A stretch of 20,161 bases of DNA from Rhizophlyctis rosea (Eukaryota > Chytridiomycota > Chytridiomycetes > Rhizophlyctidales > Rhizophlyctidaceae). The stretch is from assembly GCA_027596075.1 (NCBI GenBank), contig JADGJC010000529.1, positions 1 through 20,161 of the forward strand, written 5' to 3'. Shown here piece after piece: positions 1 through 9,658 of this stretch. Numbering within the stretch: position 1 is the stretch's first letter; the number at the start of each line of letters is the position of its first letter. Made by a program: the position numbers and the translations under genes. The notes under the pieces are model-generated. The model did no database searches. It was not told where the DNA came from and saw nothing but the letters and a program-made list of their open reading frames with translations.

Positions 1-813
1 CCCCCAGGGGCCTCTTCCCCCCGCACCGATAACATTCAATCCGACTGGCAAAATTATGGTACCGGCACGACTCCTGCGGACACGTCCAGTCCCCCGGCCT
101 GTCTACCGGCCTCGACGCCCCAGTACTTGCCGCCCCGCACTGCATACACCGCGTGCGAGACGCAAAGTTGTTTAACTGGCAATTCGTGCAGATCCAGTCT
201 CCCGGGAGAATCTTTGTGCTCACCCCTATCCCGAGCGGCTTACCGCCTCCTCCTCCCCCCCCACCACCACCACCCCCCGACCCATTCACCAAACCCCCCC
301 AGACCCCCCCCCTCCCGGCTCCACCCCCCCCCCACCCCCAGCCGCCGCGCCGCTCCCACCCTTGACTCCCGCCGCCGCGCCGCCATTCCGATCCCCTGCT
401 CCCGCATGAGCCGCGTGCGATCCATGCGCCGCGTGGCCCGCGTAACCCCCTCCCCCTCCCCCACCACCAACCCCAACACCCACACTCCCACCACTCGCGC
501 CCGCCCCCGCACCGCCCGCCCCCAAAACCCCACCACCACCGCCCACACCAGCCCCCGGCGGCCTCCTAGTCCGACACCTCATGCACTCAACCCTACTCGC
601 GAAATTCTGGAATTTACAACCCAAATTCGGACATATCCAGTCGCCGGCCTTCAAGGGAAACGGTGAGTGAGCGTGGTTTGAGTAAGCGTGGGTGGCGGAC
701 GGGTTCCGGTTCGGTTGGTGGCATTTGAAACAAGCCGTTCGGGAGGCGAAATTGTGGCATTGGCAGGATGGGCAGATCCAGTCGCCGGGTTTTAGGGGTG
801 GTGAGGCGGGCAT
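1..813 (-). CDS. RanBP2-type zinc-finger protein, at least four fingers; 3' end outside the window; internal frame break
   Basis: The start is the ATG at 813. Fingers 1 and 2 (about residues 9-32 and 55-82) read W-x-C-x2-4-C-x3-N-F-A-S-R-x2-C-x2-C, the RanBP2/ZRANB2 pattern. A Gly/Ala-rich linker follows, and its frame stops at 286-288. Another frame is open through the same linker and continues to base 1, encoding fingers 3 and 4 with the same W, N-F-A-S-R and four Cys (finger 3 about 153-208, finger 4 about 22-90). Two frames carrying one repeat family, joined inside G-homopolymers (C10 at 324-333, C9 at 304-312 on the plus strand), indicate a one-base-type shift: assembly error or real mutation. 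A weaker alternative is an 83-nt intron (294-212) with an unusual gtttgg donor. Fingers with this N-F-x-x-R core bind single-stranded RNA in ZRANB2, so an RNA-binding or splicing role is inferred. The fingers are sure; the exact product is not. Confidence 0.85.
246..333. repeat. C-homopolymer and CCA-rich low-complexity tract
   Basis: The plus strand has C runs of 8 (255-262), 9 (304-312) and 10 (324-333), plus a short CCA microsatellite at 261-272. On the minus strand these encode the poly-glycine linker of the zinc-finger gene, where Gly is read in more than one frame. The reading frame of that gene changes within this tract. Confidence 0.8.
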
Positions 814-3489
814 GATGTTTAGTTTCGCGTGCGTTCTATGCGTGCGTTTTGTTTGGAAAGGTAGGTACTTATGTGAAAAGGAGTCGTCTATTGGGGTGGA
901 GAGATGTACGCATGTGCGTGATTAGGGATGTGCTAACTTTGAAAATGGTGCACTTGCCCCCAAAGTCACACTTTCGCTATCGCGCTTTCCCAACGGTTTT
1001 GACCTCCGACAGCCATCCCCGAACCATCCCGCGAAACCTATCATTCCCTCGCGGCATGACCCGTGCCACATCTGACGTCTCATCGTGGTCCGTCACCTTT
1101 TCGACCCACCCAACGCCCACCCCGTTCATCTCGTGGTCCGCAATCTTCAATCCCATTGATTGATCGCCCCTGACCAGATCAGCTGTTATGTCGAGCAATC
1201 CAGATGTTTCTACTTACCTGAAAGAGTGACTAGTATAACCGAGGTGACGGATAACACTAGAGTGCCTTTGAAGGATACGAGACCAACAAGAGGGATGGTA
1301 AAAGAAGGTAAACTGGATAATAAGTGAATGCTTTGGTGTCCCCAGGGGGCGAGCGAGTAGGGGTGAGGATGTGTGAGTGTGTGAAATTGGTGCAGGAATA
1401 CTATGATGAGTGAAAAGTCTGTGAAAAGAGATGGGAGGCGATAAGAACCAAAGGGAAGAACGAGATGAGTGTTGAGTTGGGAAATGAGGATATTACAGGA
1501 CCCTGGAACGTCCAACTCTTTCTTCGGGGCGTTGCGCTGCATTGGCCCTCTCCTTGTCGACTTGACCTTTCCCGCGCTCGGCTGAAAGCCTGGACAGTTA
1601 CGTGCCCTCTCGACTGAATTTGGGGACGGACAGATGGACGATCGGTCGACCACTTGTACTGCACCCATTCTGCCTCATGCCCCACCCCCTTTCCATTGTG
1701 AACTCTCCACCAGCTTTGACCCCCAACGACCTTGTTACACTTCAAGTTACCTGTTGGTTGTGAGCTTCAGTGAACGTGTGAGTGTGTATTGTTATGGTGT
1801 GGTGTGCGTGTCGGTCCGAGCACCCCGCGCGGCTTCCGACTGCCCTTCCGTTCTTTCGTTCTGACACCTGCCTATCGACAGATGTGGAAGAGAGTACTAG
1901 TGGCTACAGGACAAACGAGGGTGGAAGGCGTGCGGATACCAACCACGGAGTAAGTTTCCGCAAGCAGGTATTTGCTGAGAAAGCGGCAAGGGGACTTGTG
2001 TGGTTGTAGGTGAGGGGGTTGAGGGGGTTGTTTGGTAGGGCTAAGGGGTGGACAGTGCCGTCCGTTGAGGCCAAGTGGAAGTGTGCCCCCGTGCGGCCAT
2101 TCTGACAATTCGGGTCCATCGTCCATGTCGAACATGTGTGCAACTGCGCCATCCCGCATCCATGCCGGCTGGGCAAATAAGTGCCATGGGGGCTATGGGG
2201 CTAAGGGGGGAATGGAATGAGGGCTGCAGGGCTGCAGGGCTCGCTCAGGTGACTTCCCAGAATTTGATCGGGGGTCTGATGAGTGGTGTGTGTTCATTGG
2301 ATGATCAAGTACATTTGGTAAGCAACCAATTCACACTTGTTCTGATGACCGTGCAAACAGTGGCTTTCTTCTTTTTCCCCTTCCTTGGGGTGTTTATCGT
2401 GAATGAACACTCTAGTACAATCAAAAGTCTACTCTCGTACACATCGAGAGACTGCCAGAATTGAAGCTCTGTGCTCCACCTTGTAGTTTGGGGCCTTCAT
2501 GTTAGTCACCACTTTGAGCGCTATACTCCTTGTAATCATAAGCTTGATGTCCCATCAGATCCTCAATCGGACAACAAAGATAAACCATCCAAGGCCTTTG
2601 ATACTGCATATTCATGTGAAGTCGAGCCATAACAAACACTGTGTCCCCTTTCCCTGACTCCATTTGTTTCAGGAAATGACATCCTGGAACTTCTGATCCT
2701 TGAGCCATGACACCGTCAAAAAAAAAGTATCGGTACTTGGATTTGGTCCAAAGAGTGTGGACGGTCGCTTGAGCATGCCTCACTTAATTCCTCTTCGGGA
2801 TCCCCAGTGGATAGAATTGGTAGCTACAATGTTAACAGGCGTCCCACTCAGTTACAAAGCAGTCCTAAAGTAAAGATGAGAACAAAGAAGAACTTGACCT
2901 ATGACTTATGACCACCCAATAGAGCAGATATATCCGCTCAAGAATGTTTGCCCGATATTGGACTCATAGAGACCCTCCACTTCTGTGCATCGTCAAACTG
3001 TCCCTCATAAGATTGCAGACGTGTGCCGCCAGCATCCAATTTCTGCCTGGAGAGGAAAACAACTCCATACTTTTTTTGCGCCGCCGGTTCGACGGCTGAT
3101 TCAGAGCAAGCAGATTGGAATGCATGCCCTCGACGGATGGCATGATTTGCCAGGCGTGGCGGCAAAGGACTTCACAGTGCAGTAACAAGAGAACCCAGAA
3201 AAAGAAACAGACTGGTGCTGAAGCCGTTGAAGCATGGGAAGTGTCCATACTTCATTCCATGATGGCGGTTTCCATCTCCTTTCAAGCGTGCCAAGTGTAG
3301 AGACATGCAATCTCACGCGCCGCAAGAAATGTCGTTCAATGCATACATCTTTTGATGAAGATACTACAGCAGCTGCCGCAGGGAACGATTCAGTCACAGA
3401 GCAGAAAGATTGAATTACAGATATGCGAGACATATCCTCATAACCCTTGGTGGTGATTGTCATGCCGGCGATGATGTGCGACGGGTGAA
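814..3489. other. Gene-poor stretch; no recognisable gene
   Basis: No family was recognised in either strand. A good minus-strand splice donor (cag|gtaagtag in minus-strand sense) sits at about 1217 and could mark a 5' untranslated exon of the zinc-finger gene, but no partner acceptor could be fixed. A minus-strand open frame at 2502-2783 encodes a readable peptide with no known motif. Readable but frame-switching peptides occur on the minus strand at about 2940-3500, downstream of F-box-like copy 1, and may be further decayed parts of that duplicated unit. Short G-rich direct repeats occur at about 2008-2032 and 2221-2240. Confidence 0.5.
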
Positions 3490-3492
3490 GAG

Positions 3493-3605
3493 GACTACTC
3501 ATTTACAAAACATTGAGAGAATGCTGGCGACACCCAAGTTTCGAGGAAAGTTGTGTTGATAATGATGGATGCTGCGGTGATTGCAACGAAAATGGCTTCG
3601 GAATG
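3493..3605 (-). other. Downstream segment of duplicated unit, copy 1 (degenerate)
   Basis: Read on the minus strand, this segment encodes a hydrophobic stretch followed by NTTFLETWVSPAFSQ. It aligns with RTTFLYTRSSPASSS downstream of copy 2 (within 5664-5930) at a comparable distance from the F-box-like gene. This shows the duplication extended beyond the F-box-like coding part. No start codon or complete frame was found. Confidence 0.4.
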
Positions 3606-3871
3606 TCTGGAGTGGATAGCCCCTTGTAGAATGGTGGGAGACAACAGCGCCGATTCATCAAGGGAGGAGCACACCCAAAGGCATTGAATCCACTACAATG
3701 GAACCCTGGCCCCCTACACCCCCTACGATTTAGGAATTTGGTTCTGCCTACCTACTACAATCGATTCTACCGATCAATCACGAAACAATCATCCTAGTCT
3801 GGAAGATGAAGGACACAAAGGAAAACACATCAGCAAAAAGCATCAGGAAAGCAACGCAAGCTTGAACTCAC

Positions 3872-4671
3872 CCAGACAGTTTGCGGTGAGGTACATGGTA
3901 TCGGTGATGACTCCTTTCGCGTCCGCCGAGAACGTAAACATCTGCATCTTCTGCGCATACGTCCCAGCGTTGATTTTGGCCAAGATGGTTTGAAGTTGCG
4001 CTTCCCTATCAGCCCGCGTGTCCCATATTGTTCCAGGCATGCCCAAGGGGCGCTTTTGACGGGCGTGGAGCGGGAGTGAGTCGGTGGGCTTTTGTCCCCC
4101 ATTGGTCAGCGGCAATTGTGATTGTTGTTTCGGGATTGGAGCACGTCATTTTGAGGGTGAAGAAGTGTAGGGTAGGTGGGGTGCGCATGTATGACAATAC
4201 CATCCAAAGTCGCTTGCGCCGGCCCCTGTTTCCCAGTCGTTGGCGTGCCAGCGGAGGACTCCGGCGGCGAAGTGCTTTGAGAGGTTGTAGTATGGGTTGT
4301 GGAGGATATGTTTCAGTTTGGTGCGGGCAACTGATGACGAGTAGCGGTGGAGGTCGGCCCTGGGGATATTTGGAGGATGAAAAGGTCAATCATGCGGGGT
4401 TGAGATATCGTATGAAGTGGTATTTTTCATATGACTGTTTGCGAAAAACACGCGCCTGGCAGCATTGACTTGCTCTCCAGCTTGGAGCAACGTCAAGTGT
4501 TTCCGTAGGTGAATCGCTACAAGTACGGGCGAAAAATTTGTCTGTAGTGCGGAGGCGGGCGTATTAGGACGTGTCGGCTTCGGATAAGATGGGTGCTCCA
4601 ACAAAGTCACGGAAGATTGACACGATAGCGATATCTGGACGGTCTCTGAGAAAGTGTTTGTACGTGTGCAT
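3872..4671 (-). pseudogene. F-box-like family, copy 1, pseudogene
   Basis: This is a decayed paralogue of the gene at 5960-6919. The ATG at 4671 opens HFLRDRPDIAIVSIFRDFVG, matching HFLRDLPNEAIISIFRDYIG of copy 2. An in-frame TAA lies at 4564-4566, where copy 2 has a Glu codon. A frameshift follows within FFART, before a segment matching the LRK...QAGE region. At the first splice junction copy 2 has AG|GTATGT but this copy has AG|GCGCGT, so the GT donor is lost; the acceptor (cccag) persists. Exon-2 homology (NPYYNLSKHFAA, DFGWYC, MYLTANCLG) is spread over three frames. The 3' limit is the conserved gtgagt donor at 3871. Copy 1 cannot encode a full product. The homology call is firm; the function of the family is not known. 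Confidence 0.8.
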
Positions 4672-5663
4672 AGCGGAGAGCTTTGTGGAGAGGGTGCGGA
4701 TGACGTGGTTTGGTGGGAAGATGAGGGGGTCACGAATGACAGAGGACGAACTAGGAAAGGGGCCCAAATTTACATTCCTAGTATTTGTCGTCAAGGGAAA
4801 CCGCCGCGTTTTGCCCAGCGGAATCCGGGCATTCATTTAACCAGAAAGTGCGATGTGAATGTTTCTACTCTGATGTGTGCACAGTATGGGTGTCCATTGA
4901 TGCATCCAGCTTAACAGTCGTGGACATCTCTGGACAGGTAATGGAACGTCGTTTTGGCAGAGAAAGGAGCGTTCAATGTTGTATCAAAAGTTGCGTGTTG
5001 GTGTACATCCTTGATTCAAACATCCTTCTTGTTCATTGGTCGCAGGCGAAATCGGCAGGATTATATAAGGGTGATGGTTGTCGTCCTGTACCCTTAAAAG
5101 GTCACAATATCGAGTGTCAATGCAATGTGCTTCAAGGAGTTGTAGCGTAAGGGGGGTGGGCGGCTTTCGAGTGGGGATGGGTGTAATCATTTGGTGATGC
5201 CCGTTCACCTATCCCGCACTGGTGTGATGTACCATAAACCCATGCCCGATGACAACTTTGTAAGATCAGTAAGGAGTTCCGGTCGGGTAGATAGGGAGCT
5301 GTCATCGATCAAAAGGTCGCTCGTTCACCATTTATTTGCAGTTACACGCCCCTGCAGTCAAGATTCACACTGCCAAATCCCATTGCACCTCCTAATTTCC
5401 ACATGGTATCAATCTCGCAATACTCATCATCAACGTTCAAAATCAAATGTCTGCAACCGCCTTCACCACCTTCCATGTAGCAGACTGCTGCCACGCCACC
5501 CCCGATGTGCATCCAGTCTAGAATGTCCAGCAGTCTCAAAGTTTGATTTGAAAGACTTCGAGGAAACAACGACAAAGAAAAGCGGAAGGTGTGCGGAACA
5601 AGCGTTCGACTGTATTCACGTCCAGTTTATGTCTTCCATATTTGTGCAAAAGGTAGAGAGACG
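4672..5663. other. Intergenic stretch between copies 1 and 2
   Basis: Upstream of copy 1 (to about 4790) the minus-strand translation still resembles the upstream sequence of copy 2 (IFPPN versus IFPPD), so the shared duplication includes 5' flanking DNA. At about 5342-5650 the minus strand reads as plausible peptide (KYGRHKLDVNTVERLF, then LLDILDWMHIGGGVAAVC), but the frame changes at about 5555 and no start was found. It may be the 3' part of a second decayed gene in the duplicated unit. Nothing was recognised at about 4840-5340. Confidence 0.4.
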
Positions 5664-5930
5664 TCAATCTATGAGTAATGCTAACACGAGAAGGTTTGAG
5701 CTAGATGCGGGTGACGAGCGAGTGTAGAGGAAGGTTGTGCGCAGTGTGATGGTTGTTGGTTGAGGTTCTGTGAAGATGAGTTCCTTGAACCCGGCATCAG
5801 TGATGAGCAGGATTAGATGAATGGGAACGACAGGGCCCATATAACATGCAATTCCAACCACACAGAGCAAAATCCAAGCAATGCGGCTGTCGCTCTCGAT
5901 GCACTTGTGGATTGGATAACAAATGTTGCT
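5664..5930 (-). other. Downstream segment of duplicated unit, copy 2, with a predicted membrane segment
   Basis: An open minus-strand frame runs from a TAG at about 5931 to a stop at 5664. It has a strongly hydrophobic segment (AWILLCVVGIACYMGPVVPI) that looks like a membrane helix, then RTTFLYTRSSPASSS and a second hydrophobic stretch. A similar segment lies downstream of copy 1. It could be a small membrane-protein gene, an exon of a longer form of copy 2 reached by an unseen splice, or a remnant. No ATG precedes the hydrophobic segment; the first Met lies inside it. Confidence 0.35.
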
Positions 5931-5959
5931 TACCTAGTATGTTCATCCTCGATGATCAA

Positions 5960-6919
5960 TTACCGAATTGTCTCATCCTTCAGAACTGCAAAGCATGCGG
6001 ACGGAATCTGATCAGCAAAACCACTATGAGATTAAAATAAGGTAAAACTCACCAACACAATTGCATGTCAAGTACATAAGGTCCGAGGTGATACCATTAC
6101 GACCTGCTACGAAACTGTACATCTGCATGCGCTGCGGGTAGCGTCCTGCTTCGATTTCCGGCTTCACAGCTCGCCATTCTGCTTCTCTAGCCGCACGGGG
6201 TTTCAACCGGCATTCATAAGGTCGGGTTTGAATGATGATGCAGGAGTATGTGAGGGGATCTGTCATGGTGCGGAGTTCGTATCCTGATAGTTTTGGCGCT
6301 TTGATGAAGATAACGATGATGGGAGATGTTGGTCTCTCGCATGTGTAAATTCCTTCACCCGAGATGGTGATTTCTGATTCCGGATGGGGACGTGTAAAAC
6401 GTAGAGGTTCCGGAAGAGGGCGATACCGTAGGTAGGGCGCTGTTTCCAGACAATACCACCCGCGTTCGGCGGCAGCGGCGCGGCTGCTCCACTTGTGGTT
6501 CTGTTTCCACGAGAAGATAGAAGCGCCAAAGTACTTCCCGGCGTCGAAGTACGGGTTTTGTAGGACTTTTCGATATGTTTGGAGGCCGGGAGAGGAGTAG
6601 TGGCGGTAGGGTAGCACTCTGCATCGTGGGAGGGGGTTAGGTAAGCAGGATGTACGTTGACGGGCAAAGAGGAGTGATGCTGTGAGTTACTGCAGTGCAA
6701 AACATACCTTGCTAGAGTGGCTTCTTCTCCGGCTTGTCTGTGCATGAGCTCTTTGCGGAGATGGAGGGCGAGGGTGCGAGCGAAGAACTTGTCGGTTGTG
6801 CGGAGACGGGCATACTCGTAGGTGTTTTCGTCAATGAGGATCTGCTCCCCTATGTAGTCGCGGAAGATACTGATGATGGCTTCGTTGGGCAGGTCACGCA
6901 GGAAATGGGAGTATGACAT
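5960..6919 (-). CDS. F-box-like family protein, copy 2 (intact), three exons
   Basis: Exons 6919-6708, 6618-6053 and 5985-5960 join in phase to 267 codons plus stop. Introns of 89 and 67 nt have gtatgt...gatgcag and gtgagt...tttgcag ends. The ATG at 6919 is the first in its frame. Residues about 5-55 (LPNEAIISIF, then YARLRTTDKFFARTL) fit the F-box pattern L-P-x-E-x3-x-I-F ... L-R-x-x-x-K-x-F, which in known proteins binds Skp1 and makes the adaptor of an SCF ubiquitin ligase. The rest (residues about 70-260) has no repeat or domain I recognise; conserved blocks shared with copies 1 and 3 are NPYFDAGKYF, RPLP and RMQMYSFVAG...MYLTCNC. The very short last exon (VLKDETIR) is the least certain part. 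The F-box call is from pattern only and could be wrong. Confidence 0.6.
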
Positions 6920-7344
6920 GGTGGAGATGTTGCGTGGGAGAATGGAGTTGATGTTATCAGGTGGGAAGATGGAAAAAAGACAAAATGGGTTGAGGGATCT
7001 GACTACCGGTGTGACGTGTCTGAGGATCTGGTGTTGTGCCACTTTGTGCAGTTCGTGTCACGTGAAAAGGACGTCTGAAGGACGTGGCGCGCAAACGCCC
7101 TCCGATGCTCCGAGATGCTCCGAGCACGCTGTGGAAAGCCGAGGGCAAGAGGACAGCGAGTCTTGAAGTTCTGTAACTTCTAGCCTACAGTTCGCACTGG
7201 CACTGCGTACTTAGTTGTCTCTTTTTGAACGACCAATCCTGCCTGCTCGTTTACTGGTAGCCAGTACTTCAATGTCTTTCCAATCATAGCAACCAGGCAG
7301 CTGACCCGAAGCAGCTCAAATGCTTCACCCCAACTCCGCCTCAG
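6920..7344. other. Intergenic stretch between copies 2 and 3
   Basis: No gene recognised. A CACGTG palindrome lies at about 7059-7064. Minus-strand sequence just upstream of copy 2 (about 6920-6970) resembles the corresponding upstream sequence of copy 1. Confidence 0.5.
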
Positions 7345-9215
7345 AGTGTAGCACTCGGCAGGATGGCAGTGATGGAGTTGATGGCGGTACGTCCCTGCCT
7401 GAAGTTAGTGGAGTTCGGCAAGGATAACTTCCCAACGAGCTTGCCGATTGGCCTGCGCATCCCAGAGGTTGCCCGGGAGGTGAAACGGGCGTGCTTGGAG
7501 TATGATGCAGGAGCGATTGAGGGAAGAGTCGGTGGATTTTTGCATTTTGTATCCGGGATGGGGGGGCTTGTGCGGAAGGAGGTGTACCAGCTCAATAGCG
7601 TGGTGCTACCGTGCTGTGCATGCCCCTCAACTGACTCCGAGAAGATGAGGACGTCGTCAAGGTATATGAGGCAGATTTTACCAAGGTAGGGCGCTAGGAC
7701 TGTATTGACGAGTCGTTGGAACGTTGCGGGAGCATTGTTGAAGCTAAAATGGCATTACTAGCCATTTGTAATGTCCGTAAGGGGTGCGGAAAGCGGTCTT
7801 TTCGATGTCTCTTTCGGCAACAGGGATGTGGTTGAACGCCTTTTGAAGGTCGATGGCGGTATCAACAACTGCTTCACCGAGTTTGGAAAGAAGGTCGTCA
7901 ATGCGCGGCAGTGGAAATTGGTCGCGGACGGTCTTTTGGTTAATGGCACAATAATCAATGCAGAGACGTAAACCTCTACCGCCTGGCTTTTGGGCGAATA
8001 GAATAGCTGCTTCCCAAGGAGACATGCTTTCACGAATGAAGCCAGCCTCAATGTACATTTTGAGCTGTGCTTGTAATTCATCGTTGTCTGCAGGTGATAA
8101 TCTACGCACTGGGTGATGGAATGGAGTATCGTCGGTAAGGTTGATATGGAATTCATGCTCAAGATGGCGATCTGGTAGGTGATTGAGAGGTGCAAATACT
8201 TCCAAATTATCCAGTACTGCTTGTCTGATTTTTTCAGGCACTTTGTTGATGTCCACATCCCCACTGGACAGAGCAGTTCCAAAGGCACTTGGTATGGGAG
8301 GAGGAGGAGCGGGTGGAGGTGCAGGAGGTGCAGGAGTTGCAGGAGGTGCAGGAGTTGCGGGAGGTGGAGGATCAGGAACATTGCATTTGTCGCCAACTCT
8401 CTCACGAGACGGCTTGACTGGTAATCCTTTTCATTTGGAGCATCCGAAGGTACACAACTCGGGTTGTGCGTCCCTTGCGTACGGCGCGACGCAACTGACT
8501 GCATTGGTGAATTCCGGCGCAGGTGGATATGAGATGCCTTCGACAAAGTTGACTTCCTGTCCATTGGATGCGGCAGTGGAGACCCAGTTGAATTAATAGA
8601 TTTGCTTCTTATCGACCCAGGTCATCGTTTTGGTCTTGCAATCGAACTTGGTTTTAACAATAGCGCACCAGGACATGCCGAGAATAATGTCAATAGACTT
8701 CATTCGGTCAACAGAAAGGTCATGCGGTCCCCACACTGGTAGAGGTTGAGGTTCGCTGTCCAGAAGATGATAGTCAGCGGACTGCGAGGGTGCTCCCACT
8801 TCCACCATCCATGGTCGGTGATGGTAATTGTTGCGTCGGCATTTGGGTACGTGATTGGAAGGGATTGGGGACAGGAGTGTGGGAAAGTTGGGGAGCGCAT
8901 ACGTTGGAGTACCACCCGAAGCTGCTCACCCCGGCCCCCGTTCCCCCCATCACTCTCCGGCCAGCGAATCACTCTCCGCGGCAAAGTGCTCAGCAATGTC
9001 GTAGTATGGGTTGTTGAAGGAGTAGTGGACATGTTTCAGCTTTTTGAGGGCAGCGGATGTGGAGTCCGGTACATATCATTCCTACAGCATTTGGGGCACG
9101 GAAGGGTCGTGGTGTGCCACAATGGCAAGGTGGAAGTGCTGGTGGCTAAAAAGACATACGCCCTTTGCCGCATTGACCTCCCCTCCTCTCAAACATGCAA
9201 AGCACAGCGCAGTCT
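7345..9215 (-). pseudogene. F-box-like family, copy 3, truncated and split by a retroelement
   Basis: The 5' half (about 9215-8757) has GEVNAAKG, KLKHV...NNPYYDIAEHFAAES, SSFGWYSNVCAPQL and ITITDHGWWKWEHP, each aligning with copies 1 and 2 but in different frames. The F-box-like N-terminus is missing or unrecognisable upstream of about 9215. Homology resumes at about 7595-7345, where the minus strand reads PHPGYKM ... SCIILQARPF ... ANRQARWEVILAEL ... LQAGTY, matching SGYEL ... SCIIIQTRPY ... AREAEWRAVKPEI ... EAGRY of copy 2. Between the halves lies a Ty3/gypsy fragment in the same orientation. The copy is dead by truncation, several frameshifts and the insertion. The homology is clear on both sides; exact insertion boundaries are approximate (within about 30 nt). 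Confidence 0.75.
7600..8756 (-). mobile_element. Ty3/gypsy-type LTR retrotransposon fragment: end of protease to the reverse transcriptase catalytic motif
   Basis: One minus-strand frame carries, in order, a retropepsin C-terminal motif (SIDIILGMSW, about 8705-8665), a spacer, a Pro/Ala-rich linker (about 8376-8302), and the N-terminal half of a gypsy-type reverse transcriptase: LRLCIDYCAINQKTV, PLPRIDDL, TAIDLQKAFNHIPV, then TAFRTPYGHYKWLVMPF (8256-7744). After a one-base shift the next frame continues with NAPATFQRLVN and the catalytic YLDD (7664-7653). Lesions are TAA at 8595-8593, TGA at 8433-8431, and the shift that makes the stop at 7746-7744. No RNase H, integrase, gag or LTR is present; sequence beyond about 7615 returns to F-box-like copy 3. 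It is an inactive internal fragment. Protease-to-RT order and motifs identify the superfamily with confidence. Confidence 0.9.
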
Positions 9216-9658
9216 GCATTAAAGTCAGTCATTTGCATAGGTGCTGCTAATTGGCGTACAGATACTGTGGAAGCTCTCACGTTACAATATACATAACCTG
9301 TTCGTATTGACACAATCCACAAAATTGACGTGTCATTTCTCTCGGCTTTCCGCGAAGGTCGTGTGATTCGACCACCCTGTCAACTTGTCGAAGTGAACAA
9401 TGCATCATTCCGTTGAAATGCATTGCAAGTTATGATCCACATCAAAAATGCCAGATACGACCACACACCCACTGCCAACACGCCTCGAGTTGAAGACTTC
9501 ATGACAGGCGGACAAAACTGTGTACAATATAATCGAAAGACCCCCAAAAAGCAAATTCCACAGGTGAAAGAAAATAACAAGAAAGCTAAAACACAAAACA
9601 CAAGACCAACACCCAACCAAGAAAAGCTGTTCACAGCTTCAAAAACGGAGAGGTGACT
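9216..9658. other. 3' flank of the corepressor gene
   Basis: This holds the 3' untranslated region of the gene ending at 9659, which reads T-rich on the minus strand, including a TATATTGTA element at about 9525-9535 that could serve as a polyadenylation-related signal. A hydrophobic open frame on the minus strand (9380-9634) has no relative and is probably chance. No other gene seen. Confidence 0.5.

Noticed and set aside
212..294. An 83-nt intron joining zinc fingers 2 and 3
   Set aside because: It is in phase, but the gtttgg donor is unlike the gtaagt/gtgagt/gtatgt donors elsewhere here, and a simple frame shift in the G-runs gives an open frame without splicing. Kept only as an alternative.
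127..666. Pro/Thr/Arg-rich plus-strand frame
   Set aside because: It is the complement of the Gly-rich linker and fingers of the zinc-finger gene.
977..1198. Minus-strand open frame upstream of the zinc-finger gene
   Set aside because: No ATG at its start, no recognised motif, and it could equally be untranslated leader or intron sequence next to the donor at about 1217.
7590..8756. Shared ACCTC near both retroelement junctions as a target-site duplication
   Set aside because: Five bases in C-rich coding sequence are easily matched by chance, and without LTR ends the fragment borders need not be the insertion borders.
9380..9634. Hydrophobic minus-strand ORF just after the corepressor stop
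   Set aside because: It falls in the T-rich 3' untranslated region, where T-rich sequence yields Phe/Leu/Val codons by chance, and two overlapping frames are open there.
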